From the NCBI RefSeq assembly GCF_902729435.1, contig NZ_CACVCG010000090.1:71300-135299 (forward strand): a stretch of DNA of 64,000 bases, in the 5' to 3' direction. Below are positions 36,358-49,187 of the stretch, piece after piece (the stretch's first letter is position 1; every line of letters starts with the position of its first letter). The position numbers and the translations under genes are program-made. The stretch comes from Magnetospirillum sp. UT-4. Its GTDB lineage: Bacteria; Pseudomonadota; Alphaproteobacteria; Rhodospirillales; Magnetospirillaceae. The notes under the pieces are model-generated. The model was not told the origin of the DNA. It did no database searches and saw only the letters and a program-made list of their open reading frames with translations.

Positions 36358-36672
36358 GTGAGTCCCCCGACCCTGATTGACGATCAATCCATACGAGTTT
36401 CGCCGTCGCGCGGTCAAGAGAAGAAGGACATGCCTTTCCTTGACCCGATGAGGCTTGGTCTAAACTTTGGTCATAGCAAGGGTTATATCTCAGCCGGGGA
36501 ATCAGGCAACCATATTCTTCGACGGGAATTGCGCCGATGTTTTTGCCTGCCGGGTTGGGCGAAAAACCCCGCGTAGAAGGCCTGTATCGGCGCCACCGAC
36601 TGTGCTATAGACACCGTTTCCGGCGGGCCGGCCCCCAGGTTTTCGGGCTTCGGGGGCCGCGCACCTGCCCCT
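36358..36672. other. Intergenic region before tRNA-Leu
   Basis: 315 bases between the divergent receptor gene and tRNA-Leu. No convincing gene. It contains a ggtctaaactttggtc inverted repeat near 36457-36472 and a TATAGA-like -10 near 36604-36609, which could serve the tRNA, but neither is strong. Confidence 0.35.
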
Positions 36673-36758
36673 GCGGGCGTGGCGGAACTGGTAGACGCAC
36701 CAGATTTAGGTTCTGGCGGCCTTCGGCCGTGGGGGTTCAAGTCCCTTCGCCCGCACCA
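36673..36758 (+). tRNA. tRNA-Leu (anticodon UAG)
   Basis: The acceptor gcgggcg (36673-36679) pairs with cgcccgc (36748-36754), and the CCA end is encoded. The anticodon stem ccaga/tctgg encloses the loop tttaggt, giving anticodon UAG, which reads CUA and related Leu codons. It has a long variable arm (cggccttcggccg), as expected of tRNA-Leu, and the T-loop gttcaa. It lies 77 bases before tig. Confidence 0.97.
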
Positions 36759-36835
36759 GCTTCTTCCACCCGTCCGCAGGCGGGGCGGTGGCCGCCGGGG
36801 TTCCTCAACGATTTGATTCGATTGGCGAAAGACTG

Positions 36836-38287
36836 ATGCAGGTAACCGAGACGAACACCGATGGCCTGAAGCGCGAGTACAAGGTCGTCGTCCCCGCGGG
36901 GCAGCTGGCCACGCGTACCGAGGACCGCCTGGCGGAGATCGCACGCACGGTCCGCATGCCGGGCTTCCGGCCGGGCAAGGTGCCGATGAAGATCGTGCGC
37001 CAGAAGTACGGCCCCTCGGTGGTGGGCGAAGTGCTGGAGCAGGCGGTCAATGACGGCGCCCAGTCGGCCATCGCCGAGCGCAACCTGCGCCCGGCGGCCC
37101 AGCCCAAGGTGGAGATCACCGCCTATGCCGAGGGCGCCGACCTGGAATTCACGGTGGCGCTCGAGGTTCTGCCCGACATCGCCCCCATGGATTTCGCCTC
37201 CATCACCCTGGAGCGCGAGAAGGCGGCGGCCCCCGAGGAGGAGGTCGACGACACCCTGGCCCGCCTGGCCGAGCGCCACGAATCGTCGGAGCCGGTCGGC
37301 CGCGCCGCCAAGGAAGGCGATATCGCGGTGATCGACTTCGTCGGCCGCCAGGACGGCATCGAGTTCCCCGGCGGTTCGGCCCAGGACTACCAGCTCAAGC
37401 TGGGTTCGGGCACCTTCATCCCCGGCTTCGAGGACCAGCTGGTCGGCAAGAGCGCGGGCGAGGAAGTCACCGTTTCCGTGACCTTCCCCGACGCCTACGG
37501 CAATGGCGAGCTGGCCGGCAAGCCGGCCGAGTTCTCGGTCACCGTCAAGGAGGTCCGCGCCGCCGCCCCGTCGGCGGTCGATGACGAACTGGCCAAGAAG
37601 GTCGGCCTGGACTCGCTGGAGGCGCTGAAGACCGCCATCCGCGACGAGATCGTCCGCGAGCTGAACGCCCTGGCCCGCATGAAGGTCAAGCGCAAGCTGC
37701 TGGACGCCCTGGCCGCCGGCCATGACTTCCCGGTCCCGGGCAGCATGGTGGAGCAGGAATTCGAGGCCATCTGGAAGCAGGTCGCCGCCGATCGCGAACA
37801 GGGGCGCATCGACCCCACCGACGAGGGCAAGGACGAGGAGACGGTGAAGGCCGACTACCGCGCCCTGGCCGAACGCCGGGTCCGCCTCGGCCTGCTGCTG
37901 GCCGATGTCGGCCGCGCCAACTCGGTCTCGGTGACCCAGGACGACCTCAACAAGGCCCTGATCGAGGAGGCGCGCCGCTATCCCGGCCAGGAGCACCTGG
38001 TGTTCCAGTACTACAAGGGCAACCCCGAGGCGCTCGACGCGCTGCGGGCGCCGATCTTCGAGGACAAGGTCATCGACTTCATCCTCGAACTGGCCCAGGT
38101 GACCGACAAGGAGGTCGCCGCCGCCGACCTGCGCACCGACCCGGACGAGGCGGAGGCCGAGGCCAAGCCGGCCAAGAAGGCCGCCGCCAAGAAGAAGGCG
38201 GCGGACAAGGCCGAGCCGGCCGACGAGGGCGAGGCCAAGCCGGCCAAGAAGCCGGCGGCCAAGAAGAAGGCCGACAAGGGCGAGTGA
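36836..38287 (+). CDS. tig: Trigger factor
   Basis: 483 aa from ATG 36836 ([15 protein letters not shown]). A ribosome-bound chaperone and peptidyl-prolyl isomerase that meets nascent chains. The ribosome-binding N-domain contains [10 protein letters not shown] (GFRxGxxP signature), the FKBP domain lies at about 160-250 ([32 protein letters not shown]), followed by the helical C-domain. The C-terminal about 55 residues are Ala/Lys/Glu-rich repeats ([10 protein letters not shown]), longer than in E. coli and typical of alphaproteobacteria. It starts the tig-clpP-clpX-lon block. Confidence 0.96.
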   Translation: MQVTETNTDGLKREYKVVVPAGQLATRTEDRLAEIARTVRMPGFRPGKVPMKIVRQKYGPSVVGEVLEQAVNDGAQSAIAERNLRPAAQPKVEITAYAEGADLEFTVALEVLPDIAPMDFASITLEREKAAAPEEEVDDTLARLAERHESSEPVGRAAKEGDIAVIDFVGRQDGIEFPGGSAQDYQLKLGSGTFIPGFEDQLVGKSAGEEVTVSVTFPDAYGNGELAGKPAEFSVTVKEVRAAAPSAVDDELAKKVGLDSLEALKTAIRDEIVRELNALARMKVKRKLLDALAAGHDFPVPGSMVEQEFEAIWKQVAADREQGRIDPTDEGKDEETVKADYRALAERRVRLGLLLADVGRANSVSVTQDDLNKALIEEARRYPGQEHLVFQYYKGNPEALDALRAPIFEDKVIDFILELAQVTDKEVAAADLRTDPDEAEAEAKPAKKAAAKKKAADKAEPADEGEAKPAKKPAAKKKADKGE

Positions 38288-38295
38288 TCGGGAGC

Positions 38296-38321
38296 GCCGG
38301 CCCCGCGACGGCGGGGCCGGC
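38296..38321 (+). terminator. Hairpin after tig
   Basis: gccggccccgc and gcggggccggc are perfect 11-base arms with a 4-base loop, just after the tig stop. Only three T follow, so it may be a partial terminator. The following TTGACA (38329-38334) could be the -35 of a clpP promoter. Confidence 0.5.
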
Positions 38322-38405
38322 GGCCGCTTTGACATCGGGCGTGTTCGCGCCCATCTGATGCGAAAGCGCGGGCAGGCCGCCGGCGCCCAACGACAAGGAC
38401 GAGCC

Positions 38406-39053
38406 ATGCGCGAGAGAGACCCCATCGACCTCTACATGAACACCCTGGTGCCGATGGTGGTCGAGCAGACCAACCGGGGCGAGCGCGCTTACGACATCTA
38501 TTCGCGCCTGCTGAAGGAACGCATCATCTTCCTCACCGGCCAGGTCTACGACGAGGTCGCCAGCCTGATCTGCGCCCAGCTGCTGTTCCTGGAATCCGAG
38601 AATCCGAAGAAGGACATCGCCTTCTATATCAACTCGCCGGGCGGCGTGGTGACCAGTGGTCTTTCGATCTACGACACCATGCAGTACATCCGTCCCGAGG
38701 TGTCCACCGTCTGCCTCGGCCAGGCCGCCTCCATGGGCTCGCTGCTGCTGACCGCCGGCGCCAAGGGCAAGCGCTACTCGCTGCCCAATGCGCGCATCAT
38801 GGTGCACCAGCCCTCGGGCGGCTTCCAGGGCCAGGCCACCGATATCGAGATCCATGCCCGCGAAATCCTTGCGCTCAGGGCGCGGCTGAACAACATGTAT
38901 GTCCAGCACACCGGCCAGCCGATCGAGGTCATCGAGCAGGCGATGGAGCGCGACAAGTTCATGAGCGCCACCGACGCCAAGGAATTCGGCCTGATCGACG
39001 AGGTGGTGAGCAGCCGTCCCGAGAAGTCCGACGACGGTTCGGGCGAGGGCTGA
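38406..39053 (+). CDS. clpP: ATP-dependent Clp protease proteolytic subunit
   Basis: 215 aa from ATG 38406 ([18 protein letters not shown]). A serine protease forming a 14-mer that degrades substrates fed by ClpX or ClpA. The triad Ser109 (GQAASMGS), His134 (MVHQPSGG) and Asp183 matches E. coli numbering with a constant offset of 12. The upstream in-frame extension to 38358 has no support. clpX follows after 157 bases that include a terminator. Confidence 0.97.
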   Translation: MRERDPIDLYMNTLVPMVVEQTNRGERAYDIYSRLLKERIIFLTGQVYDEVASLICAQLLFLESENPKKDIAFYINSPGGVVTSGLSIYDTMQYIRPEVSTVCLGQAASMGSLLLTAGAKGKRYSLPNARIMVHQPSGGFQGQATDIEIHAREILALRARLNNMYVQHTGQPIEVIEQAMERDKFMSATDAKEFGLIDEVVSSRPEKSDDGSGEG

Positions 39054-39112
39054 TCCAACGTCCGGCGGCGGAGGGTGACCCCGCCGCCCGCCCGTTTCCT
39101 CAGCCGGCACGG

Positions 39113-39135
39113 CGCCCGCGCCGCGGGGCGTTTTT
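39113..39135 (+). terminator. Rho-independent terminator after clpP
   Basis: cgccc (39113-39117) and gggcg (39126-39130) form a GC stem with an 8-base loop, followed at once by ttttt. It separates clpP from clpX, so clpX has its own promoter. Confidence 0.6.
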
Positions 39136-39153
39136 CGTTGTGCGGCGCGTGAC

Positions 39154-39170
39154 GGTATGGCTAACATACC
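39154..39170. promoter_or_regulatory. Inverted repeat upstream of clpX
   Basis: ggtatg (39154-39159) and catacc (39165-39170) are perfect arms around gctaa, 41 bases before the clpX start. Its position suits an operator or a site overlapping a -10 region. No regulator assigned. Confidence 0.35.
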
Positions 39171-39210
39171 ACCGGTCCGTCACCACGGCCGCTTTCCCGA
39201 TGGAGTACCG

Positions 39211-40476
<1,266 letters not shown>

Positions 40477-40486
40477 GTCCCGGGTG

Positions 40487-40503
40487 GGGGAGGCCGGCTC
40501 CCC
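40487..40503 (+). terminator. Weak hairpin between clpX and lon
   Basis: ggggag and ctcccc are 6-base arms with loop gccgg, 11 bases after the clpX stop, with only two T following. Next to it TTGACG (40504-40509) with CACTTA 17 bases on could be the lon promoter; a heat-shock (RpoH-type CTTGAC...) reading is possible but not demonstrated. Confidence 0.35.
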
Positions 40504-40599
40504 TTGACGGGATAGGCACTTCGGACCACTTAGGTCTGAAGGACAAAGGCATTACGACGGCTGCGCCCATCCGGGCCGCCGCTTGACCCAAGAGGTATC

Positions 40600-43008
<2,409 letters not shown>

Positions 43009-43035
43009 CTGACCGGTCGCGTCGCCGTCGCGACT

Positions 43036-43058
43036 CCCCGCCGGCCGGGCCGGCGGGG
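43036..43058 (+). terminator. GC hairpin after lon
   Basis: ccccgccgg and ccggcgggg pair around ccggg, 28 bases after the lon stop. No T tract follows, so it is a likely transcript end or pause rather than a classic terminator. Confidence 0.45.
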
Positions 43059-43136
43059 TGTGCGGTGCACACCCTGCGGCATTCCCTGCAATGGCAAGAA
43101 AATGGCGGATTCCCTGACCTTCGGCGGCATTGCCGA

Positions 43137-43165
43137 TTGACCGGGGCTGCCCTCCGTTTTAGACT
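43137..43165 (+). promoter_or_regulatory. Candidate promoter of the HU gene
   Basis: TTGACC (43137-43142), a 17-base spacer and TAGACT (43160-43165) form a good housekeeping-type promoter about 70 bases before the hup start. Confidence 0.55.
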
Positions 43166-43234
43166 GCGCCCCGTCTATTTTCGCAGGGGACGCGGGTCCC
43201 CTCTACCAATGGGTCTAGCGAAGGGGGCTATCAG

Positions 43235-43507
43235 GTGAACAAGAACGATCTCGTGACGGCGGTTGCCAGCAGCACCGGCCTCACCAAGTCCGACGCCGCC
43301 AAAGCCATCGACGGCGTTTTCGATGCCATTTCCGGCGCGCTGAAGGGTGGCGACGAAGTCCGCCTGGTCGGCTTCGGCACCTTCTCGGTGGCCAGCCGCG
43401 CCGCCTCGGAAGGCCGCAATCCGCGCACCGGCGCGAAGATCACCATTCCGGCCTCCAAGCAGCCCAAGTTCAAGGCCGGCAAGGGCCTGAAGGATTCGGT
43501 GCAGTAG
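43235..43507 (+). CDS. hupB: DNA-binding protein HU
   Basis: 90 aa from GTG 43235, preceded by aaggggg. A small basic nucleoid protein that bends DNA as a dimer. The whole family pattern is present: N-terminal MNKNDLVTAVASSTGL helices, GFGTFSVASRAASEGRNPRT with the beta-arm RNPRTG and tip proline (TIPAS), and the C-terminal FKAGKGLKDSV. It has its own promoter and terminator. Bacteria of this type often have more than one HU/IHF gene, so the exact paralogue name is approximate. Confidence 0.93.
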   Translation: MNKNDLVTAVASSTGLTKSDAAKAIDGVFDAISGALKGGDEVRLVGFGTFSVASRAASEGRNPRTGAKITIPASKQPKFKAGKGLKDSVQ

Positions 43508-43529
43508 GGGGCGCCTTTACCGGTTGTGC

Positions 43530-43573
43530 GGCCGGCCGCGGAGGAGCGCTCCGCGGCCGGCCTTGCTTTTTTT
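43530..43573 (+). terminator. Strong rho-independent terminator after HU
   Basis: ggccggccgcgga (43530-43542) pairs perfectly with tccgcggccggcc (43550-43562) around ggagcgc and is followed by ttgcttttttt. The best terminator in the window. Confidence 0.9.
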
Positions 43574-43590
43574 GCCCCCCCCTGGTCGTC

Positions 43591-43936
43591 ACCCTCGGGC
43601 TTGACCCATGGCTGTCCGGTTTAATTTTCGGCTGGCCCATGCCCCCTCGCCCGCCTGCGGGAGAGGGGGGCGAGCGTCAGCGAGCCGGGGTGAGGGCGGC
43701 GCGTGTCCACGCGCCCAAGACCTGAAAACGCAGAGGTTTTCGCTGTCGCGAAGCGCACCTGACGGCGCGCGCCCTCTCCCTCCCGTCGCTGGCGCGACGG
43801 GTCCCTCCCTCTCCCGCAGGCGGGCGAGGGTAATCTGTCCGCTTCCGCCAACATCACCCTGGACGCGGCCGACACCAAGGGCTCCCGAAGGCTCTCCGAA
43901 AAATAAACCGGACAGAAGTGGGCTTGACCCGAGGGT
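43591..43936. repeat. 346-bp element with about 41-bp imperfect terminal inverted repeats
   Basis: The left arm 43591-43631 (accctcggg...ctgtccggtttaattttcgg) and the reverse complement of the right arm 43896-43936 (ccgaaaaataaaccggacag...cccgagggt) match over most of about 41 bases. Both arms contain a conserved ctgtccggttta block and a ttgaccc/gggttcaa-type block. The interior holds two copies of the 24-base GC palindrome (43644-43667 and its complement 43807-43830) and no gene. MITE-like structure; mobility not demonstrated. Confidence 0.65.
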
Positions 43937-43969
43937 CCATGGTGTCCAGGGTGTGTTCGGCGGCCTGGA

Positions 43970-43990
43970 TTGCCGGGTCAAGCCCGGCAA
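43970..43990. repeat. Palindrome TTGCCGGG...CCCGGCAA
   Basis: ttgccggg (43970-43977) and cccggcaa (43983-43990) are perfect 8-base arms around tcaag, ending 17 bases before tRNA-Val. This tggattgccgggtcaagccc type of unit is a common dispersed palindrome in related genomes, as far as I know. Confidence 0.6.
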
Positions 43991-44007
43991 TGACGGGGAA
44001 GGGGCCC

Positions 44008-44082
44008 GGGCGGTTAGCTCAGCGGTAGAGCATCTCGTTTACACCGAGAGGGTCGGGGGTTCGAACCCCTCACCGCCCACCA
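44008..44082 (+). tRNA. tRNA-Val (anticodon UAC)
   Basis: The acceptor gggcggt (44008-44014) pairs with accgccc (44072-44078), and ACCA is encoded at 44079-44082. The anticodon stem tctcg/cgaga encloses tttacac, giving UAC, which reads Val GUA and, with U34 modification, other Val codons. D-loop agcggtaga and T-arm gggggttcgaacccc are canonical. Confidence 0.97.
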
Positions 44083-44560
44083 GTCCAGGCCGGGACGTCC
44101 CTCGGGGGCGGCTACCCTGTTGCGGTGCACACCCGTGCGGCCGGTGCGACGGGTGGGCGGCGCCTCCCCGTCCGGGGATGGGCGCTGCCTCCCGGAGTAT
44201 GGCAAAAAGGCGGCGGGGCAGGGGGTGTCCGCTTGACAGCCCGGTGGCCCTGGATTACACCACGCCTACCCGCCCGGGTGGCTGTCAGGCTAGCCCTGTC
44301 GCGCCGGACGGCGGCGGAACGTTGGGCCGGTTGCTGCCGGAAGTTGCTTCTTGGGAAGCAATCGGGCTGGCGGCGGGCGGCTCTAGAGGCTAGTGTCTTG
44401 CAAGGAGGCCCTCTCCGGTCATTCGCCGTTCGGCACCGCTTTCAATCCGACAGGCCCGTTTCCATATTCCGTTGGAACTGGTGGCCTGCCGTTCGAGAAG
44501 CGAGCCGGACCCGAGCGCCGGGGATGCTCAAGGGCCCGATGCGAACGAAGGGCAGGGACG
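44083..44560. other. Intergenic leader of the nuo operon
   Basis: 478 bases with no supported gene. A possible promoter, TTGACA (44233-44238) with a weak TACACC 17 bases on, would give a long untranslated nuo leader of about 290 bases. A motif tgcggtgcacaccc (44121-44134) followed by tgcggc is shared with 43061-43080 upstream of HU. Open frames here are short and their base usage is unlike genes. Confidence 0.4.
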
Positions 44561-44926
44561 ATGGAAGCTTGGCTGCTCGAATATCTGCCGATCCTGATCT
44601 TCCTGGGCATCGCCGTCGCCATATCCATGGTGATGATCGGCGCCTCGTGGCTGGTCGGGCGCCAGAAGCCGGACCCCGAGAAGAACGCGGCCTATGAATG
44701 CGGCTTCGACGCCTTCGGCGACGCCCGCTCCAAGTTCGAGGTGCGCTTCTATCTCGTCGCCATCCTGTTCATCATCTTCGACCTCGAGGTGGCGTTCCTG
44801 TTCCCGTGGGCGGTCAGCCTGGGCAAGATCGGCCTGTTCGGCTTCTGGTCGATGATGGTGTTCCTGGGTGTGCTCACCATCGGCTTCATCTACGAATGGC
44901 GAAAGGGAGCCTTGGAATGGGAGTGA
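44561..44926 (+). CDS. nuoA: NADH-quinone oxidoreductase subunit A
   Basis: 121 aa, three membrane helices ([56 protein letters not shown]). A membrane subunit at the junction of the complex I arms, with the conserved AYECGFD loop and [12 protein letters not shown]. First gene of the 14-gene complex I operon; its end overlaps nuoB by 10 bases. ATG 44561 follows agggacg. Confidence 0.95.
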   Translation: MEAWLLEYLPILIFLGIAVAISMVMIGASWLVGRQKPDPEKNAAYECGFDAFGDARSKFEVRFYLVAILFIIFDLEVAFLFPWAVSLGKIGLFGFWSMMVFLGVLTIGFIYEWRKGALEWE

Positions 44927-45477
44927 CCAACTCCGGACTGGTGACGCCGGCGGCGTCCTCGCCGCTGCCCCCTGGTCCCGCCCAGGATCAGGTCATGAAG
45001 CTGGTCGGCGACGAGATGGCGGACAAGGGCTTCGTGCTGGCCAGCGTCGACAAGCTGGTCAACTGGGCCCGCACCGGATCCATGTGGCCGATGACCTTCG
45101 GCCTGGCCTGCTGCGCCGTCGAGATGATCCACGCCGGCTGCTCGCGCTACGACCTCGACCGCTTCGGCGTGGTGTTCCGCCCCAGCCCGCGCCAGTCCGA
45201 CGTGATGATCGTGGCCGGCACGCTGACCAACAAGATGGCCCCGGCGCTGCGGCGGGTCTACGACCAGATGGCCGAGCCGCGCTGGGTGATCTCCATGGGC
45301 TCGTGCGCCAATGGCGGCGGCTACTATCACTATTCCTACTCGGTGGTGCGCGGCTGCGACCGCGTCGTGCCGGTGGACGTCTACGTCCCCGGCTGCCCGC
45401 CGACCGCCGAGGCGCTTCTGTACGGCATTCTCCAGCTGCAGAAGAAGATCCGGCGGACCGGATCCATCCTGCGCTAG
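44917..45477 (+). CDS. nuoB: NADH-quinone oxidoreductase subunit B
   Basis: 186 aa. It carries the terminal N2 [4Fe-4S] cluster that reduces quinone, with tandem Cys in GLACCAVEM, then GSCANGGG and [12 protein letters not shown] supplying the other ligands. The start overlaps the nuoA stop (ATGGGAGTGA). The Ala/Pro-rich N-terminal extension is normal for alphaproteobacteria. Confidence 0.96.
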   Translation: MGVTNSGLVTPAASSPLPPGPAQDQVMKLVGDEMADKGFVLASVDKLVNWARTGSMWPMTFGLACCAVEMIHAGCSRYDLDRFGVVFRPSPRQSDVMIVAGTLTNKMAPALRRVYDQMAEPRWVISMGSCANGGGYYHYSYSVVRGCDRVVPVDVYVPGCPPTAEALLYGILQLQKKIRRTGSILR

Positions 45478-45504
45478 ACATCAACCAGGGACGGCCACAT
45501 CACC

Positions 45505-46113
45505 ATGACGCAAGCGCTGAAGGACCTGGGCGACCATATCGCCGCCGCCCTGCCCAACGATGTGCTCGACACCGAGGTGAACCGGGTTGGCGAATTGTCC
45601 GTCACCGTGCGAACCGGCTCGGTGGTCCGGGTGCTGACCTTCCTGCGCGACGACGCCAACTGCCTGTTCAAGCAGCTGGTGGACGTCTGCGGCGTCGACT
45701 GGCCGGCGCGCGAGCAGCGCTTCGACGTGGTCTATCACCTGCTGTCGCTGAAGCATAACCAGCGGGTGCGGGTGAAGGTGGCCACCGACGAGGACGCACC
45801 GGTCCCCTCGGTGGTGGGCGTGTTCAGCTCGGCCGGCTGGTTCGAGCGCGAGGTGTGGGACATGTACGGCGTGGTCTTCTCGGACCACCCGGATCTGCGC
45901 CGCATCCTCACCGATTACGGCTTCGAGGGGCATCCCCTGCGCAAGGACTTCCCGCTCACCGGCTATGTCGAGCTGCGCTACGACGAGGAGCAGAAGCGCT
46001 GCGTCTACGAGCCGGTGAAGCTGACCCAGGATTACCGCAGCTTCGACTTCCTGTCGCCGTGGGAGGGCTCCGGCCCGCTGCCCGGCGACGAGAAGGCGGA
46101 AGGGAGAGGCTGA
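45505..46113 (+). CDS. nuoC: NADH-quinone oxidoreductase subunit C
   Basis: 202 aa. A 30-kDa-type peripheral subunit at the base of the hydrophilic arm. Signature [26 protein letters not shown] (given in parts: [36 protein letters not shown]). It is separate from nuoD, as in alphaproteobacteria and mitochondria and unlike the fused E. coli form. It ends one base before nuoD. Confidence 0.95.
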   Translation: MTQALKDLGDHIAAALPNDVLDTEVNRVGELSVTVRTGSVVRVLTFLRDDANCLFKQLVDVCGVDWPAREQRFDVVYHLLSLKHNQRVRVKVATDEDAPVPSVVGVFSSAGWFEREVWDMYGVVFSDHPDLRRILTDYGFEGHPLRKDFPLTGYVELRYDEEQKRCVYEPVKLTQDYRSFDFLSPWEGSGPLPGDEKAEGRG

Positions 46114-46114
46114 C

Positions 46115-47293
46115 ATGGCCGAAGCCAAGATCCAGAGCTACAACATCAATTTCGGCCCGCAGCATCCGGCCGCGCACGGCGTGCTGCGCCTGATCCTGGA
46201 GATGTCGGGCGAAAGCGTCGAGCGCGCCGATCCCCATATCGGCCTGCTCCACCGCGGCACCGAGAAGCTGATCGAGCACAAGGTCTACCAGCAGTCGATC
46301 CCCTATTTCGACCGCCTGGACTATGTCGGCACCATGAACCAGGAGCACGCCTTCGTGCTGGCGGCCGAGAAGCTGCTGGGCCTGGAGGTGCCGCTGCGCG
46401 GCCAGTACATCCGCGTGCTCTATTGCGAGATGGGGCGCATCCTCAACCACATCCTGAACGTCTGCTCCTTCGTCTTCGACGTCGGCGGCATGACGCCCAT
46501 GCTGTGGGGCTTCGAGGAACGCGAGAAGCTGATGGAGTTCTACGAGCGCGCCAGCGGCGCCCGGCTCCACGCCAATTACTTCCGCATCGGCGGCGTCGCC
46601 TGGGACGTGCCCGCCGGCCTGCTGGAAGACATCGATGCCTGGTGCGACCAGTTCCCCAAGGTCATCGACGACATCGAGACCCTGGTCACCGAGAACCGCA
46701 TCTTCAAGCAGCGCACCGTCGATATCGGCACGGTGTCGCCGGAGCAGGCGCTGGACTGGGGCTTCACCGGCCCCAACCTGCGTGCCTCGGGCATCGCCTG
46801 GGACCTGCGCAAGGCGCAGCCCTACGAGGTCTATGACCGCATGGACTTCGACATCCCGGTGGGCAAGCACGGCGATTGCTACGACCGCTACCTGATCCGC
46901 ATCGTCGAGATGCGCGAGTCCGTCAAGATGATGAAGCAGTGTATCCGCGAGATGCCGGCCGGCGCGGTGCGCGCCGACGACCGCAAGGTGACGCCGCCGC
47001 CCAGGGCCGAGATGAAGCGCTCCATGGAGGCGCTGATCCATCACTTCAAGCTGTTCACCGAGGGCTTCCACGTGCCGGAAGGCGAGACCTATGCCGCGGT
47101 CGAGGCGCCCAAGGGCGAGTTCGCCGTCTACCTGGTCGCCGACGGCACCAACAAGCCCTACCGCTGCAAGATCCGGCCGCCGGGCTACGTCCACCTGCAG
47201 GCCCTGGACATGATGAGCAAGGGTCACATGCTGGCCGACGTGGTCGCCAACATCGGCTCCATCGACATCGTTTTCGGCGAGATCGACCGATGA
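46115..47293 (+). CDS. nuoD: NADH-quinone oxidoreductase subunit D
   Basis: 392 aa. The 49-kDa-type subunit, related to hydrogenase large subunits, that forms the quinone site with NuoB. Conserved [27 protein letters not shown], and C-terminal [13 protein letters not shown] and DIVFGEIDR. The stop overlaps the nuoE start by four bases. Confidence 0.96.
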   Translation: MAEAKIQSYNINFGPQHPAAHGVLRLILEMSGESVERADPHIGLLHRGTEKLIEHKVYQQSIPYFDRLDYVGTMNQEHAFVLAAEKLLGLEVPLRGQYIRVLYCEMGRILNHILNVCSFVFDVGGMTPMLWGFEEREKLMEFYERASGARLHANYFRIGGVAWDVPAGLLEDIDAWCDQFPKVIDDIETLVTENRIFKQRTVDIGTVSPEQALDWGFTGPNLRASGIAWDLRKAQPYEVYDRMDFDIPVGKHGDCYDRYLIRIVEMRESVKMMKQCIREMPAGAVRADDRKVTPPPRAEMKRSMEALIHHFKLFTEGFHVPEGETYAAVEAPKGEFAVYLVADGTNKPYRCKIRPPGYVHLQALDMMSKGHMLADVVANIGSIDIVFGEIDR

Positions 47294-47892
47294 GCAACGA
47301 AGACATGACCAATTTCGCCTTCACCCCCGAGAACCTGGACGCGGCCAGGAAGATCATCGCCCGCTATCCCTCGGGCCGGCAGCAGAGCGCGGTGATGCCG
47401 CTGCTCGATCTGGCCCAGCGCCAGGCCGGCTGGGTCGGTCTGCCGGTGATCGAATACATCGGCGAGATGCTGGAGATGGCCCCCATCCGGGTGCAGGAGG
47501 TGGTGACCTTCTACACCATGTACAACCAGCACCCGGTCGGCCAGTTCCACGTCCAGGTCTGCACCAACATCTGCTGCCTGCTCCGGGGCTGCGACGGCGT
47601 CGCCGAGGCGGCGCGCGAAAGCCTGGGCATCGGCTGGGGCGAGACCACCGAGGACGGCCGGTTCACCCTGTCCGAGGTGGAATGCCTGGGCGCCTGCGTC
47701 AACGCGCCGATGATGCAGATCAACGACGATTATTACGAGGACCTGACGCCCGAGACCGCCAAGGCGATCATCGAGGCGTTCAAGCAGGGCGAGACGCCGA
47801 AGCCCGGCCCACAGAACGGCCGCCAGTTCTCGGCCCCCGAGGGCGGCCCGACGACGCTGAAGGACCTCACCTTTGCCGGGGAGAAGGGCTGA
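47290..47892 (+). CDS. nuoE: NADH-quinone oxidoreductase subunit E
   Basis: 200 aa. A thioredoxin-fold subunit carrying the [2Fe-2S] N1a cluster; the candidate ligands lie in [12 protein letters not shown] and [12 protein letters not shown] Pro/Gly-rich tail follows. It starts inside the end of nuoD (ATGA) and its TGA overlaps the nuoF ATG, so the three are coupled. Confidence 0.94.
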   Translation: MSNEDMTNFAFTPENLDAARKIIARYPSGRQQSAVMPLLDLAQRQAGWVGLPVIEYIGEMLEMAPIRVQEVVTFYTMYNQHPVGQFHVQVCTNICCLLRGCDGVAEAARESLGIGWGETTEDGRFTLSEVECLGACVNAPMMQINDDYYEDLTPETAKAIIEAFKQGETPKPGPQNGRQFSAPEGGPTTLKDLTFAGEKG

Positions 47893-49169
47893 TGCTGCGC
47901 GACCAGGACAGGATCTTCACCAACCTCTACGGCCTGCATGACTGGGGCCTCAAGGGCGCGCAGGCGCGCGGCGACTGGGACGGCACCAAGGCCATCCTGG
48001 AACGGGGCCGCGACGCCATCGTCGAGGAGGTCAAGAACTCGGGCCTGCGCGGCCGCGGCGGCGCCGGCTTCTCGACCGGCATGAAGTGGTCGTTCATGCC
48101 CAAGACCGAAGGGGCGCGGCCGCACTACCTGGTGGTCAACGCCGACGAGGGCGAGCCCGGCACCTGCAAGGACCGCGAGATCATGCGGTTCGACCCGCAC
48201 AAGCTGGTCGAGGGCTGCCTGATCGCCGGCTTCGCCGTCGGCGCCCATGCCGGCTACATCTACATCCGCGGCGAATTCTACCGCGAGGCCGAGCACCTGC
48301 AGGCGGCCATCGACCAGGCCTACGCGGCCGGGCTGATCGGCGCCAACGCCTGCGGCTCGGGCTGGGCCTTCGACCTTTACGTCCATCGCGGCATGGGCGC
48401 CTATATCTGCGGCGAGGAATCGGCGCTGATCGAAAGCCTGGAAGGCAAGAAGGGCCAGCCCCGCCTGAAGCCGCCGTTCCCGGCCGGCGTCGGCCTGTAC
48501 GGCTGCCCGACCACGGTCAACAACGTGGAATCCATCGCGGTGGTGCCGACCATCATGCGCCGCGGCGCCTCGTGGTTCGCCGGCTTCGGCCGGCCGAAGA
48601 ACTCGGGCACCAAGCTGTTCTGCATCTCGGGCCACGTCAACAAGCCGTGCAACGTGGAAGAGGAGATGAGCATCCCCTTGAAGGAGCTCATCGAGAAGCA
48701 TGCCGGCGGCGTGCGCGGCGGCTGGAACAACCTGCTGGGGGTCATCCCCGGCGGCTGCTCGGTCCCGGTGCTGCCCAAGGAAACCTGCGACGACGTGCTG
48801 ATGGATTTCGACGCCCTGCGCGACGTCCGCTCCGGCCTGGGCACGGCGGCGGTGATCGTCATGGACAAGTCCACCGACATCGTCCGCGCCATCACCCGCC
48901 TGTCGCGCTTCTACAAGCATGAATCCTGCGGCCAGTGCACCCCCTGCCGCGAGGGCACGGGCTGGATGTGGCGGCTGATGGAGCGCATCGACGCCGGCAA
49001 TGCCAGGATCGACGAGATCGACCTGCTGGAGCAGGTCACCCGCCAGGTCGAGGGCCATACCATCTGCGCCCTGGCCGATGCCGCGGCGTGGCCGATCCAG
49101 GGCCTGATCCGCCATTTCCGGCCGCTGATGGAAGCCAAGATCCAGGCGCGTTCCCAGAGCGCGGCCTAG
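47892..49169 (+). CDS. nuoF: NADH-quinone oxidoreductase subunit F
   Basis: 425 aa. It binds NADH and FMN and holds the N3 [4Fe-4S] cluster. Visible: [16 protein letters not shown] (NADH site), [14 protein letters not shown] (FMN), [17 protein letters not shown], and [15 protein letters not shown] with the SxxCxxC cluster ligands. ATG 47892 shares its first base with the nuoE stop. Confidence 0.97.
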   Translation: MLRDQDRIFTNLYGLHDWGLKGAQARGDWDGTKAILERGRDAIVEEVKNSGLRGRGGAGFSTGMKWSFMPKTEGARPHYLVVNADEGEPGTCKDREIMRFDPHKLVEGCLIAGFAVGAHAGYIYIRGEFYREAEHLQAAIDQAYAAGLIGANACGSGWAFDLYVHRGMGAYICGEESALIESLEGKKGQPRLKPPFPAGVGLYGCPTTVNNVESIAVVPTIMRRGASWFAGFGRPKNSGTKLFCISGHVNKPCNVEEEMSIPLKELIEKHAGGVRGGWNNLLGVIPGGCSVPVLPKETCDDVLMDFDALRDVRSGLGTAAVIVMDKSTDIVRAITRLSRFYKHESCGQCTPCREGTGWMWRLMERIDAGNARIDEIDLLEQVTRQVEGHTICALADAAAWPIQGLIRHFRPLMEAKIQARSQSAA

Positions 49170-49187
49170 AGGAGCACCGAGACGACC

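Noticed and set aside
44014-44205. 63-aa minus-strand ORF over tRNA-Val
   Set aside because: The text WAVRGSNPRPSRCKRD is the well-known false product of reading a tRNA antisense.
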